Source of the DNA: Microbacterium hydrocarbonoxydans
GTDB lineage: Bacteria > Actinomycetota > Actinomycetes > Actinomycetales > Microbacteriaceae
Direction: 5' to 3'
Length of the DNA: 64,000 nt
Assembly (NCBI RefSeq): GCF_904831005.1
Contig: NZ_LR882982.1
Location: forward strand, 1,612,001-1,676,000
The translations under genes were made by a program, and so were the position numbers. The notes beneath the pieces were generated by a model. The model ran no database searches. It had not been told where the DNA came from and worked only from the letters and a program-made list of their open reading frames with translations. Shown here in pieces: positions 1 to 8,694 of the stretch (its first letter is position 1; every line of letters begins with the position of its first letter).

Positions 1-234
1 GGATTGACCGGCTGGCACCTGCTGGCCCTCGTGGTCATCGTTCTGTTGCTGTTCGGTGCAGCGAAGCTTCCCGCTCTTGCGAAGAGCATGGGCCAGTCCG
101 CCCGTGTCTTCAAGGGCGAGATGAAGGCGATGCGAGAAGAAGACACCGTCGCCGAACATGCAGAGGCTCCGCAGGCCAAGGGATCCACGGCCCCGGACAC
201 CGGGACCGCTACGGGTCCTGAACGCCCCAGCTGA
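1..234 (+). CDS. tatA: Sec-independent translocase subunit TatA (5' end outside window)
   Basis: TatA is the small subunit that oligomerises to form the pore of the twin-arginine translocation system for folded proteins. The visible frame opens with G-L-T-G-W-H, one hydrophobic helix (LLALVVIVLLLFG), then the hinge and amphipathic helix around KLPALAKSMGQSARVFKGEM, and an acidic, Ala/Pro-rich tail. This is the TatA/E pattern. The frame is open to base 1. A TTG at base 4 could start translation, but family proteins normally have a few residues before GLTGWH, so the real start is probably just outside the window. tatC follows 5 bases downstream, as expected for a tatAC operon. Confidence 0.88.
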   Translation, partial: GLTGWHLLALVVIVLLLFGAAKLPALAKSMGQSARVFKGEMKAMREEDTVAEHAEAPQAKGSTAPDTGTATGPERPS

Positions 235-239
235 TCTCC

Positions 240-1055
240 GTGGCTGCCATCGATTCAGCAGCGATGGCTGCGAGCGATGGACGCCGTGATCGGCGGATGT
301 CTCTGGGAGCCCATCTCGTTGAGCTGCGCAAGCGACTCATCATCGCTGCCATCGCACTCGTGGTCGGTATGGTCGTCGCGTTCCTGGTCACCGACCCGAT
401 CATCCATTTCATCACCGAGCCGATCCGTCACGTCGCCGACGAGCGTGGTGAGAGCATCGTTGCCCTCACCTTCTCGTCGGTCACGGCGCCGTTCGATCTG
501 CGCATGCGCATCGCATTCTCGATCGGGCTCTTCCTCTCCGCGCCGGTCTGGCTGTGGCAGATCTGGGCATTCATCATGCCCGGTCTGACGAAGAAGGAGA
601 CTCTCTACACGGTCAGCTTCGTCGGTGCCGCGATCCCGCTCTTCTTCGCCGGGTGCTACGTCGGCACCCTCGTCGTTCCGCACGTCATCGAACTCATGGC
701 GGGATTCACCCCGGAGGGCGGCAACAACCTCTACGAGGCGTCTGCCTTCTACGACTTCGTCTTCAAACTGATGATCGTCGTCGGGGTCTCCTTCGTGCTT
801 CCGGTGTTCCTCGTCGCGCTGAACATCGCGGGAGTCATGAGTGGACGGGACATCCTCAAGGGCTGGCGAGTCGCGATCCTCATCTCCTGTGTCTTCGGTG
901 CTCTCGCCACCCCGGCTGCCGACCTCGTCAGCATGTTCATGTTGGCCGGCATCCTGGTCGTGCTCTATTTCGCAGCCGCACTCGTCTCGCTGCTCTTCGA
1001 CCGTCGCAAGCGCAAGCGCGACGAGGCGGCCGGCATCGCACCTGTGAGCGCATGA
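240..1055 (+). CDS. tatC: Sec-independent translocase subunit TatC
   Basis: TatC is the multispanning membrane receptor that binds the twin-arginine signal peptide. The 271-residue product has about six hydrophobic segments. The conserved N-terminal motif is present (LGAHLVELRKRL, with the invariant Glu and Arg), as is the FxxxxLPVFL-type segment in the C-terminal half. A highly charged tail (DRRKRKRDE) ends the protein. A GTG at 240 is taken as the start; ATG codons at 264 and 300 are alternatives. The stop overlaps the next start as ATGA (1052-1055), so translation of the helicase gene is probably coupled. Confidence 0.93.
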   Translation: MAAIDSAAMAASDGRRDRRMSLGAHLVELRKRLIIAAIALVVGMVVAFLVTDPIIHFITEPIRHVADERGESIVALTFSSVTAPFDLRMRIAFSIGLFLSAPVWLWQIWAFIMPGLTKKETLYTVSFVGAAIPLFFAGCYVGTLVVPHVIELMAGFTPEGGNNLYEASAFYDFVFKLMIVVGVSFVLPVFLVALNIAGVMSGRDILKGWRVAILISCVFGALATPAADLVSMFMLAGILVVLYFAAALVSLLFDRRKRKRDEAAGIAPVSA

Positions 1056-3526
1056 GCTCGCCCTCAGAGAGGTATGCCGCCGCAAGTCAGGCGGCAGGTC
1101 ATCCCGAGACCGCAGCGTTCGCCGCGAAGCAGCGCTTCGACCTCGATCCGTTCCAGATCGAAGGGTGCCACGCGCTCGAGAGCGGCAACAGCGTTCTCGT
1201 GGCGGCGCCCACCGGAGCGGGAAAGACGATCGTGGGTGAGTTCGCCATTCATCTGGCGATGCGGACTCCGCGCGACAAGGCCTTCTACACGACGCCGATG
1301 AAGGCGCTCTCCAACCAGAAGTTCCGAGAACTGGTCGACGTGTACGGCGCGGATCAGGTCGGTCTTCTCACGGGCGACACCAACATCAACGGCAACGCCC
1401 GGATCGTCGTGATGACGACCGAGGTGCTGCGCAACATGATCTACGCGGATTCCGCGGCGCTGCGTGATCTTCGCTTCGTCGTCATGGACGAGGTCCACTA
1501 CCTCGCCGACCGCTTTCGCGGCGCGGTGTGGGAAGAGGTCATCATCCATCTTCCTCAGCACGTGCGGCTGGTGTCATTGAGTGCCACGGTCTCGAATGCC
1601 GAGGAGTTCGGCGACTGGCTCGACACCGTGCGCGGTGACACCGAGGTCATCGTCTCGGAGATCCGACCCGTCCCACTCGAACAGCACGTTCTCGTGCGCG
1701 ATGACCTGCTTCCGCTGTTCGACGACCGTGCGGGGCTGGCGACGGCGAAGGTGAATCAGGAGCTCATGCGCATCCGCTCCTTCACCGGCTCTAGCTATGA
1801 CAGCAATCGCGAGGCGCAGGCGTACCGCAGCAACCGGCACGCGGGAAGGCAGGCCCAACGACCACCTCGTGGCGGGCGGCGTCCGGTGCGATCGTCGAAT
1901 GTTCGTCGAATCGAGCGCCTCGATCGTCCTGACGTGATCCAACTGCTGGAGCGGGCGAATCTGCTGCCGGCGATCTTCTTCATCTTCAGCCGGGTCGGCT
2001 GCGACGCCGCCGTGCAGCAGGTGCGTCGATCAGGGCTCCGGCTCACGTCGAACGAGGAGCGGGAGGAGATCCGCGCCTTCGTCGAGGAGCACACCCGAAC
2101 GCTGCAGGACGAGGATCTCGGCGTTCTCGGGTACTGGGAGTGGCTCGACAATCTCGAACGCGGTGTCGCCGCGCACCACGCCGGGCTGCTGCCGGCGTTC
2201 AAGGAGGTCGTGGAGGAGCTCTATCGGCGCAAGCTCGTGAAGGTCGTGTTCGCGACCGAGACTCTGGCGCTCGGGATCAACATGCCTGCACGCACTGTGG
2301 TGCTCGAGAAGATGGAGAAGTTCAACGGCGAGGCCAGAGTCGCGATCACGTCGGGTGAGTACACGCAGCTCACCGGTCGCGCCGGACGCCGGGGGATCGA
2401 TGTCGAAGGTCACGCAGTGGTGCAGTGGACCGAGGGGATGGACCCGCAGGCGGTGGCCGCTCTCGCATCGCGCAGGACGTACCCGCTGAACTCCAGCTTC
2501 CGACCGACGTACAACATGGCGGTCAATCTGATCGACCTGTTCGGCAAACCCCGGGCCAGAGAAGTGCTCGAGTCGTCTTTCGCGCAGTTCCAAGCAGATC
2601 GTTCCGTGGTCGGCCTGGCTCGCCAGGTGCGAGAGGCAGAGGCCTCGCTCGAGGGGTATCAGGCGTCGATGGTCTGCGATCACGGCGACTTCATGGAGTA
2701 CGCAGCCATCCGACGCGAGCTCAGCGATCTCGAGAAGAAGAACCGCCAGGACTCGAATGCCCCTCGTGCGGCGCGAGACAAGCGGATGAAGCAGGTGCAG
2801 AGCCTTCGCGCCAGGATGCAGCGTCACGGGTGCCATCGCTGTCCCGACCGCGAGGCGCATGCCCGATGGGCCGAGCGGTACTGGAAGCTGAAGCGGCAGA
2901 CGGACCGGATCCGTCGACAGATCGAGACCCGCACGGGTACGGTCGCTCGGGTGTTCGACCGGGTGGTCGAGGTGCTCGAGACACTCGACTACCTCGAGCG
3001 CGACGGCGCAGAGATGTCGCTCACCTCTGCAGGGCGCACGATGCGCAGGATCTACGGCGAGCGGGACCTGCTCGTCGCGGAGTCCCTCCGCCAAGGCCTC
3101 TGGAAGGGCCTGGACGCGCCATCGCTGGCAGCGATGGCATGCTGCCTCGTCTACGAGCCGCGACGCGATGAGGCGAACGCGGGGGAGCGGGGGCTGCCGC
3201 GCGGCGCCTTCCGCACCGCATACGACCAGACCACCACGCTCTGGGCCGAACTGGACGATCTCGAGAAGGATCACCACCTTCCGGGATCGGAACCGCTCGC
3301 GGCGGGGCTCGCCGGAGCGATGCACTCATGGGCTCGCGGAGCCTCGCTGGACAGGGTTCTGATCGACGCGGACATGGCGGCCGGAGACTTCGTGCGGTGG
3401 ACGAAGCAGACGATCGATCTTCTGGATCAGCTCTCGATCGTCGCTGAGGATGCAGCGCTCGCGCGAAACGCGCGGGCAGCGCTCGACGGAGTGCGCCGCG
3501 GCATCGTGGCGTACTCGTCGATGTGA
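1052..3526 (+). CDS. helY: Ski2-like DExH-box RNA helicase HelY
   Basis: This 824-residue superfamily 2 helicase belongs to the Ski2/Dob1-like group, called HelY in mycobacteria, where it also lies beside tatC and tatA. Motif I is PTGAGKT with Lys near residue 58. Motif II is DEVH at about 146-149, motif III is SLSATVSN, and motif VI is QLTGRAGRRG near residue 439. A basic low-complexity insert (about 255-290) separates the two RecA domains. The long C-terminal region (LEKKN, then CHRC and similar) fits the helical-bundle extension of the group. The start is the ATG of the 4-base overlap with tatC; the open frame runs further upstream but only inside tatC. The physiological RNA substrate cannot be read from sequence. 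Confidence 0.9.
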   Translation: MSSPSERYAAASQAAGHPETAAFAAKQRFDLDPFQIEGCHALESGNSVLVAAPTGAGKTIVGEFAIHLAMRTPRDKAFYTTPMKALSNQKFRELVDVYGADQVGLLTGDTNINGNARIVVMTTEVLRNMIYADSAALRDLRFVVMDEVHYLADRFRGAVWEEVIIHLPQHVRLVSLSATVSNAEEFGDWLDTVRGDTEVIVSEIRPVPLEQHVLVRDDLLPLFDDRAGLATAKVNQELMRIRSFTGSSYDSNREAQAYRSNRHAGRQAQRPPRGGRRPVRSSNVRRIERLDRPDVIQLLERANLLPAIFFIFSRVGCDAAVQQVRRSGLRLTSNEEREEIRAFVEEHTRTLQDEDLGVLGYWEWLDNLERGVAAHHAGLLPAFKEVVEELYRRKLVKVVFATETLALGINMPARTVVLEKMEKFNGEARVAITSGEYTQLTGRAGRRGIDVEGHAVVQWTEGMDPQAVAALASRRTYPLNSSFRPTYNMAVNLIDLFGKPRAREVLESSFAQFQADRSVVGLARQVREAEASLEGYQASMVCDHGDFMEYAAIRRELSDLEKKNRQDSNAPRAARDKRMKQVQSLRARMQRHGCHRCPDREAHARWAERYWKLKRQTDRIRRQIETRTGTVARVFDRVVEVLETLDYLERDGAEMSLTSAGRTMRRIYGERDLLVAESLRQGLWKGLDAPSLAAMACCLVYEPRRDEANAGERGLPRGAFRTAYDQTTTLWAELDDLEKDHHLPGSEPLAAGLAGAMHSWARGASLDRVLIDADMAAGDFVRWTKQTIDLLDQLSIVAEDAALARNARAALDGVRRGIVAYSSM

Positions 3527-3538
3527 GAAACCGGACCG

Positions 3539-5062
3539 ATGGCTGATTCCCGAGCGCGCGAGCGCCCGCTCATCCCTCTCTGGGCTGCAGTGCTCACTGC
3601 AGCTCTCTCTGCGATCGTCATGGATCTCGCCTACCCCGACGTCGCGATCTGGGTCCTTGCGTTCCCCGCTACGGGGGCGCTGCTCGTCAGCCTCATCGGG
3701 CGCAGAGCCGGGGGAGCACTGCTGGTCGGAGCGATCTACGGAGTGCTGTTCTTCGGCCTGCTGGTCTCGTGGACGTCGAGATACCTCGGGCCGGTTCCCT
3801 GGGCGGCGCTGAGCGTCGTGGAGGGCGCTCTGACTGCCGTGGCGCTGATCCCGATCACGCTCGCGTACCGCTGGATTCCCGCGGCTTCTCCGGGGCGTTG
3901 GGGGCGCCTGCTTCTGCTTCCCGCTGTCGTTGCGGCGCTCTGGGTCGGGCGAGAGACGTTCGTGGGTTCCTGGCCATACGGCGGCTTCCCCTGGGCGCGC
4001 CTCGGCATGAGTCAGGCGCAGAGTCCGTTGGCGCACGTGACGTCGTGGATCGGCGTTGCGGGGCTCAGCTTCCTGATGGTCTTTCTCGTCGCTCTTCTCA
4101 TCGAGATCGTTCGGACGGAATCGTGGAGGCGTCCGCTCGCGCTCCTCGCACCGGCGCTCGTGGCCGTCGTTCTTCTGCTCACACCGCTGTTCCCGACGAG
4201 CGCCGCCGGAACGATGCGCATCGCGGCGGTGCAGGGGAACGGCCCCACCGGCTACTTCGACGAACGTGAACCGTATTCAGTGGTGCAGGCGCAGACAGCG
4301 GCGACGGCGCCGCTGGTCGGTGAGGACATCGATCTGCTGGTCTGGCCCGAAGGTTCGCTCGACTACGACCCCTTCCGATCGGAAGCTCTCGCGCGCCGCA
4401 TGACACTCGTCTCCACCCGGATCGGCGCACCGCTGCTCGCCAACGCGGCGACGGAACGCGACGGGCGGTTCTACAACACCTCGATGCTGTGGACGGAGCA
4501 GGGAACCGCTGATCAGATCCACGACAAGCGGCATCCTGTGCCGTTCGGCGAGTACGTGCCCGACCGGGCCTTCTTCAACGCCCTGGCGCCCGATCTCATC
4601 GGGCTGCTGCAACGTGACTACATGCCCGGATCCAACGCCCCGGTGGTGGATGTCGACGGCGTGACAGTGGGCCTCGCGATCTGCTTCGACGTGATCTACG
4701 ACGACGTCATCCGGACGGGAATCGAAGACGGCGCGCAGGTGCTCGTCTTCCAGACGAACAACGCCGACTTTCGCGGCACCGATGAGAACGTGCAGCAGCT
4801 CGCATTCGCCCGCATGCGTGCCATCGAGACCGGGCGCAGTGTCGTGAACGTGTCGACCGTCGGCACCAGCCAGGTCATCCGAGCGGATGGCTCGACAGTC
4901 TCGAGCCTCGACGCAGGAGAGGCCGGTGCGCTGCTCGAGGATGTCGAGCTGCGCACCGGCCTCACCGCGGGGGTCGTGTTGGGGTCGTGGGTGCAGCAGG
5001 TGCTGCTCTGGGGCGGACTCGGCGCACTCGTGTTCGGGTGGTGGCGCGCCCGCCGCCGGTAG
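3539..5062 (+). CDS. lnt: Apolipoprotein N-acyltransferase
   Basis: Lnt adds the third acyl chain to the N-terminal cysteine of lipoproteins in the membrane. The 507-residue product has about seven hydrophobic segments before residue 225, then a nitrilase-like CN-hydrolase domain. The catalytic triad is visible: Glu271 in WPEGS, Lys330 in DKRHPVPFGEY, and Cys382 in AICFDVIYDD. Conserved active-site context (FQTNNADFRGT) follows. In mycobacteria this enzyme is fused or adjacent to a polyprenol-phosphate mannose synthase; no such domain is present here, and the next gene is rbpA, whose stop abuts this stop. The start is an ATG 12 bases after helY. Confidence 0.92.
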   Translation: MADSRARERPLIPLWAAVLTAALSAIVMDLAYPDVAIWVLAFPATGALLVSLIGRRAGGALLVGAIYGVLFFGLLVSWTSRYLGPVPWAALSVVEGALTAVALIPITLAYRWIPAASPGRWGRLLLLPAVVAALWVGRETFVGSWPYGGFPWARLGMSQAQSPLAHVTSWIGVAGLSFLMVFLVALLIEIVRTESWRRPLALLAPALVAVVLLLTPLFPTSAAGTMRIAAVQGNGPTGYFDEREPYSVVQAQTAATAPLVGEDIDLLVWPEGSLDYDPFRSEALARRMTLVSTRIGAPLLANAATERDGRFYNTSMLWTEQGTADQIHDKRHPVPFGEYVPDRAFFNALAPDLIGLLQRDYMPGSNAPVVDVDGVTVGLAICFDVIYDDVIRTGIEDGAQVLVFQTNNADFRGTDENVQQLAFARMRAIETGRSVVNVSTVGTSQVIRADGSTVSSLDAGEAGALLEDVELRTGLTAGVVLGSWVQQVLLWGGLGALVFGWWRARRR

Positions 5063-5446
5063 TCAGGCGCCGATCTTCTCGCGGGTCGGGTCTTCGCCGG
5101 CTCCGCGACGTGCACGGATGAAGGCCAGACGCTCTTCGAGCAGCTCTTCGAGCTCGGCGCGGGTACGCCGCTCCATGAGCATGTCCCAGTGGGTGCGCGC
5201 TGCCTTCTCGTCGCTCGCATCGAGCGTCACGGCCTGGCCGTCGACGTTCAGGCGGGCGTCCGCGCCGCAGGCACGGCACTCCCAGGTCTGCGGCGGCTCT
5301 GCGTCAGCCGCGAACATCAGGTTCGTGACGTGGCCGCAGGTGTCACAGGTGTAGGTGGTTTCACGGCGCTCCATGAAAACGACGCCCTCTTCGCTCTGTA
5401 GGCTCTGGGCGCCGAGTCGGATGCCGCGCAGGCTGCGATCTGCCAT
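5063..5446 (-). CDS. rbpA: RNA polymerase-binding protein RbpA
   Basis: RbpA binds the primary sigma factor and the RNA polymerase core in Actinobacteria and stabilises the open promoter complex. The 127-residue product has the hallmark N-terminal tail MADRSLRGIRLGAQSLQSEE. A zinc-type core follows with cysteines at CDTCGHV and CRACGAD. Next come the basic linker (RTHWDMLMERRTR) and the C-terminal sigma-interaction helix (AELEELLEERLAFIRARR). It is convergent with lnt with no bases between the stops. An AGAGGA ribosome site lies just ahead of the ATG. Confidence 0.95.
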   Translation of the reverse strand: MADRSLRGIRLGAQSLQSEEGVVFMERRETTYTCDTCGHVTNLMFAADAEPPQTWECRACGADARLNVDGQAVTLDASDEKAARTHWDMLMERRTRAELEELLEERLAFIRARRGAGEDPTREKIGA

Positions 5447-5470
5447 TGTGTGGTCCTCTCGTCGCTGTCA

Positions 5471-5476
5471 GGTATA
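5471..5476 (-). promoter_or_regulatory. Possible -10 element of rbpA
   Basis: On the reverse strand a TATACC hexamer sits about 25 bases before the rbpA ATG, ahead of an AGAGGA ribosome site. No convincing -35 box is visible, so this is tentative. Confidence 0.35.
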
Positions 5477-5555
5477 ACGCTCCAGCCTGTGCGCTTCATC
5501 CACGCGGCTGGGTTCTGAGCGCTATTCACAGCGGAATCCCAGCGCGGGAGCGTAT

Positions 5556-5571
5556 GCACGGCGCGCCGTGC
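5556..5571 (-). terminator. Possible hairpin terminator after the GDPD gene
   Basis: A perfect 16-base palindrome (GCACGGCGCGCCGTGC) begins two bases past the stop of the phosphodiesterase gene, in the direction of its transcription. It can fold as a 6-bp stem with a CGCG loop. No U-tract follows. Confidence 0.45.
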
Positions 5572-5572
5572 G

Positions 5573-6346
5573 TCAGTCGCGCAGGGCGTCGACGGCGAGA
5601 TCCGCGCGGTCTGTGACCACACCGTCCACCCCGAATGCAACCAGGCGACGCATCTCGTCGACATCGTTCACGGTCCACACGTGGACTTCGGTCCCGTGAC
5701 GATGGGCCGCATCCAGAAGGGCGGGGGTCAGCACACGCACGCGCCCATGCCGCTCAGGGATCTGCAGCGCGTCGATTCCGCGCAGTGTCCGAGCGGAGGG
5801 GAGGCGCGCGGCCGACAGTGCGCGCAGGGCGGCGATGGTGCGGCTGCCACCGGACGTCGCCGGAGGTATGTCGGCACCCGCCCGGAGAATCGCTGCGACT
5901 GTCGCTCGGCGATGGGCGTCGGTGAAGCTCGTCACGAGGACCCGGTGAGTGTGATCGGCGAGGATCGCACCCAGCGGGGCGGCCGCGTCGGCGGATTTCA
6001 CATCGATGTTGAAGCGCGTTCGCGGGAATGCGTCGATCGCGTCGGCGACGCTGAGAAGCCCGCCGTGGTCTGCGAAGATCGTTGCGAGCTCGCGTGTGGA
6101 CACCTGGTCGACGCGCCGGTCGTCACCGGTGAGTCGGCTCATCGTCGCGTCGTGGAAGAGCACGACATCGCCGTCGGCCGTCGCGCGGCAATCCGTCTCT
6201 ATGTACTCGGCGCCCGCCGCGTGGGCTGCGGCGAATGCCGCTGCAGAGTTCTCCCACACTCCGGATTCTTCGCCCGCCGCGGTGATGAGCCCGCGGTGGG
6301 CGAAGACCCGCGGGTGCGCCGTCTTCTCAAAGTACGGGTGCGTCAC
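5573..6346 (-). CDS. Glycerophosphodiester phosphodiesterase family protein
   Basis: This 257-residue protein is of the GDPD family, which hydrolyses glycerophosphodiesters to an alcohol and glycerol 3-phosphate. The diagnostic residues are in order: AHRG near residue 17, an ENS motif about 15 residues later, YIETDCRATADGDVVLFHD (metal-binding Glu and Asp and catalytic His), NIDVKS in mid-barrel, and VWTVND near the C-terminus. There is no signal peptide, so a cytoplasmic location is likely. The start is a GTG whose GTGA overlaps the stop of the upstream SPFH gene, which makes the pair translationally coupled. The physiological substrate is unknown. Confidence 0.9.
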   Translation of the reverse strand: MTHPYFEKTAHPRVFAHRGLITAAGEESGVWENSAAAFAAAHAAGAEYIETDCRATADGDVVLFHDATMSRLTGDDRRVDQVSTRELATIFADHGGLLSVADAIDAFPRTRFNIDVKSADAAAPLGAILADHTHRVLVTSFTDAHRRATVAAILRAGADIPPATSGGSRTIAALRALSAARLPSARTLRGIDALQIPERHGRVRVLTPALLDAAHRHGTEVHVWTVNDVDEMRRLVAFGVDGVVTDRADLAVDALRD

Positions 6347-7269
6347 GCGCCCGGAACGCCGGTGGGGGGCTGGCCGGGCTTGGGAGTGAACGCCGATCCG
6401 ATGCCCTTCAGTGCTTCGGTGAGTTCGCTCGGGATGATCCAGAGCTTGCTCGACGAGCTCTCGCTGATCTTGGGAAGCATCTGCAGATACTGGTAGGCGA
6501 GGAGTTTGTCGTCCGGCTGGCCCTGATGGATCGCGGTGAAGACGTTCTGGATGGCCTCCGCTTCACCCTGCGCGCGGAGCACTGCTGCCTGCTTGTCGCC
6601 CTCTGCACGCAGGATCTCTGCCTGCCTGCGCCCTTCGGCTTCGAGGATCTGCGACTGCTTCGACCCCTCGGCCGTGAGGATCGCGGCACGACGATCTCGC
6701 TCCGCTCGCATCTGCTTCTCCATCGAGTCCTGGATGGAGACGGGCGGATCGATGGCCTTCAGTTCCACGCGACCCACGCGGATGCCCCACTTGCCTGTCG
6801 CTTCGTCGAGCACCACGCGCAGCTGCCCGTTGATGTTGTCGCGGCTGGTGAGCGCTTCCTCGAGGTTGAGGCCACCGACGACGTTGCGCAGCGTGGTCGT
6901 GGTGAGCTGCTCGACGGCGCCGAGGTAGTTCGCGATCTCATACGTCGCTGCGCGCGCATCCGTCACCTGGAAGTAGACGACCGTGTCGATGGATACGACG
7001 AGGTTGTCCTCGGTGATCACCGGCTGGGGAGGGAACGACACGACCTGCTCGCGCATGTCGATCAGCGGGCGCAGCCTGTCGATGAAGGGGACGAGGATGT
7101 TGAGTCCCGGTGTGAGGGTCTTGTGGTAGCGGCCGAGGCGTTCGACGACGCCTGCGGTGGCCTGGGGGATGATGCGGATCGAGCGCGCCAGCGTGACCAC
7201 CACGAAGATGATGATCGCGATGACGAGGATCCAGCCGATGGCTGCGGGGATGAACGAGGAGTCGTCCAC
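6343..7269 (-). CDS. SPFH/Band 7 membrane protein (stomatin/QmcA-like)
   Basis: The 308-residue product has one N-terminal membrane helix (about residues 8-28) followed by an SPFH domain that starts at RIIPQATAGVVERLGRYHKT and carries the typical TPGLNILVPFIDRL. An Ala/Glu/Gln-rich coiled region follows (AEGSKQSQILEAEGRRQAEI and onward, about 195-240). Such proteins form large membrane-microdomain assemblies and often pair with NfeD proteins, as here: the nfeD gene lies 9 bases upstream on the same strand. The gene overlaps the GDPD gene downstream by 4 bases. Confidence 0.92.
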   Translation of the reverse strand: MDDSSFIPAAIGWILVIAIIIFVVVTLARSIRIIPQATAGVVERLGRYHKTLTPGLNILVPFIDRLRPLIDMREQVVSFPPQPVITEDNLVVSIDTVVYFQVTDARAATYEIANYLGAVEQLTTTTLRNVVGGLNLEEALTSRDNINGQLRVVLDEATGKWGIRVGRVELKAIDPPVSIQDSMEKQMRAERDRRAAILTAEGSKQSQILEAEGRRQAEILRAEGDKQAAVLRAQGEAEAIQNVFTAIHQGQPDDKLLAYQYLQMLPKISESSSSKLWIIPSELTEALKGIGSAFTPKPGQPPTGVPGA

Positions 7270-7278
7270 GGGGTTCTC

Positions 7279-7752
7279 CTAGTCGTTGACGGGGCGGACT
7301 GTGGCGGTGGCTCCGTTGATCGCGACGACGGCGATCGGCGAGCCCTGCGGGATGGACATGGATCCGACGATGCGAGCAGTCCAGGTGTCGCCGTTGCTCA
7401 GCTTCACCTGGCCGGAGATCTGCGTGATGTCCTGCAGAGCAGTTCCACGCAGCCCGACGAGAGCTTCGACATTGGATTTCGTCGGGTCTTCACCGCGATG
7501 GAGTCGTCGGATGAGCGGGGGTCGGAGGAAGAGGATGAAGAGCGCGGCGGCGGCCGCCGCGATGAGTACCTGAACCCAGACGGGGATCCCGATGAAATCG
7601 GTCACGAGCCCGACCGCGCTGCCGAAGCTGAGCATGAGGAAGGTGAAGTCCAGAGTCAGCATCTCGATCACGAGGAAGAGCGCGATCAGGACCAGCCACC
7701 CGACCCATGCCCACTGGTCGATGAACTCGATGAACGTCGCGAAAGTGTCCAT
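7279..7752 (-). CDS. NfeD family membrane protein
   Basis: This 157-residue protein has two to three membrane segments (about 15-60 and 62-80) and a C-terminal OB-fold-like NfeD domain (about 95-155, containing LVGLRGTALQDI and SGQVKLSNGDTWTARI). This is the short NfeD type without the ClpP-like protease domain. Partner NfeD and SPFH proteins are commonly co-transcribed, and the SPFH gene follows by 9 bases. A strong AAAGGAGG ribosome site precedes the ATG. It is the first gene of a leftward nfeD-SPFH-GDPD operon. Confidence 0.9.
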   Translation of the reverse strand: MDTFATFIEFIDQWAWVGWLVLIALFLVIEMLTLDFTFLMLSFGSAVGLVTDFIGIPVWVQVLIAAAAAALFILFLRPPLIRRLHRGEDPTKSNVEALVGLRGTALQDITQISGQVKLSNGDTWTARIVGSMSIPQGSPIAVVAINGATATVRPVND

Positions 7753-7820
7753 ACGGCCTCCTTTGCGGTCAACCTATCACGCGGTCGAACGCCCATTCCG
7801 GTGACGCATCGACCGCTTGG

Positions 7821-7826
7821 TAGTCT
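7821..7826 (+). promoter_or_regulatory. Probable -10 element for the SDR gene
   Basis: A TAGTCT hexamer fits the actinobacterial TANNNT consensus about 50 bases before the GTG start. A GAGGAG ribosome site (7862-7867) lies 5 bases before the start, so this transcript has a normal leader, unlike many neighbours. Confidence 0.45.
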
Positions 7827-7872
7827 GGAGGCGCCGTGCGATCGCGGCGTTTCGCGCACTTGAGGAGTCACC

Positions 7873-8637
7873 GTGACCGACGTTCTTCCCGCAGGTTCCC
7901 TCGATGGCAAGGTCGCTCTTGTCACCGGATCGTCACGGGGCATCGGCGCCGACACCGTGAGGTATCTGGCAGAGGCGGGTGCCGACGTCGTCATCAACTA
8001 CCGCAACAAGGCGCCCCGCGCCGAGAAGCTCGCCACCCAGCTGCGTGAGCTGGGCCGCCGGGTGCTCGTCGTCGCGGCGGACCTGACCGACCCGGCGTCC
8101 GTCGCCGAGATGTTCGACGCCGTGAAGTCGGAGTTCGGGAGACTCGACGTGCTCGTGCTGAATGCCTCGGGAGGCATGGAATCCGGCATGGCGGAGGACT
8201 ACGCGTTGACCCTCAACCGGGATGCCCAGGTGAACGTGCTCGAGGCGGCGACCCCCCTGCTGTCCGACGGCGCACGGGTCGTCTTCGTCACCAGCCACCA
8301 GGCTCACTTCATCCGCACGACTCCGACGATGCCGGAGTACGAGCCCGTCGCTCTCTCGAAGCGCGCCGGCGAAGACGCCCTGCGCGAGCGGATTCCGGCT
8401 CTGGCCGAGAAGGGGATCGGCTTCACCGTCGTCTCCGGCGACATGATCGAGGGGACCATCACCGCGACGTTGCTCGAACGGGCGAACCCGGGCGCGATCG
8501 CCGAGCGACGTGAGTCCGCGGGCAAGCTCTACAACGTCTCGGAGTTCGCAGCGGAGGTCGCTCGTGCTGCGGTCGATCCGGTGCCGTCCGACAACACCCG
8601 TCTGGTGGGCGATGTGAGCGGTTTCCACGCTGAATGA
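7873..8637 (+). CDS. SDR family oxidoreductase (atypical active site)
   Basis: This 254-residue protein is of the short-chain dehydrogenase/reductase family. The NAD(P)-binding signature VTGSSRGIG is near residues 18-26, and NYRNKAPRAEKL suggests NADP preference. The NAG-like motif is NASGG. A Ser is present in VTSHQAH (Ser141) and the conserved Lys is Lys163 in ALSKRAGE, but the position four before that Lys, normally Tyr, is Val159. The nearest Tyr is Tyr156. The catalytic tetrad is therefore shifted or incomplete. Start is a GTG with a strong ribosome site. It is monocistronic, ending at a strong hairpin. Substrate unknown. Confidence 0.88.
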   Translation: MTDVLPAGSLDGKVALVTGSSRGIGADTVRYLAEAGADVVINYRNKAPRAEKLATQLRELGRRVLVVAADLTDPASVAEMFDAVKSEFGRLDVLVLNASGGMESGMAEDYALTLNRDAQVNVLEAATPLLSDGARVVFVTSHQAHFIRTTPTMPEYEPVALSKRAGEDALRERIPALAEKGIGFTVVSGDMIEGTITATLLERANPGAIAERRESAGKLYNVSEFAAEVARAAVDPVPSDNTRLVGDVSGFHAE

Positions 8638-8641
8638 CCCT

Positions 8642-8689
8642 GATGCACGAAGGCGCCCCGTCCGCTCGGACGGGGCGCCTTCGTGCATC
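8642..8689. terminator. Bidirectional hairpin terminator
   Basis: Two perfectly complementary 22-base arms (8642-8663 and 8668-8689) flank a GCTC loop. It lies between the convergent SDR gene and the HdeD-family gene, so it can serve both strands. There is no long T-run, as is common in GC-rich Actinobacteria. Confidence 0.85.
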
Positions 8690-8694
8690 GGGTG

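Noticed and set aside
554-1051. Long open frame upstream of the helY start
   Set aside because: It is the +1 shadow of tatC. The ATG at 1052 gives the ATGA overlap and a normal helicase N-terminus.
6526-7863. 445-residue open frame antisense to SPFH and nfeD
   Set aside because: Low-complexity Asp/Glu/Arg/His-rich translation, a typical shadow in GC-rich DNA.
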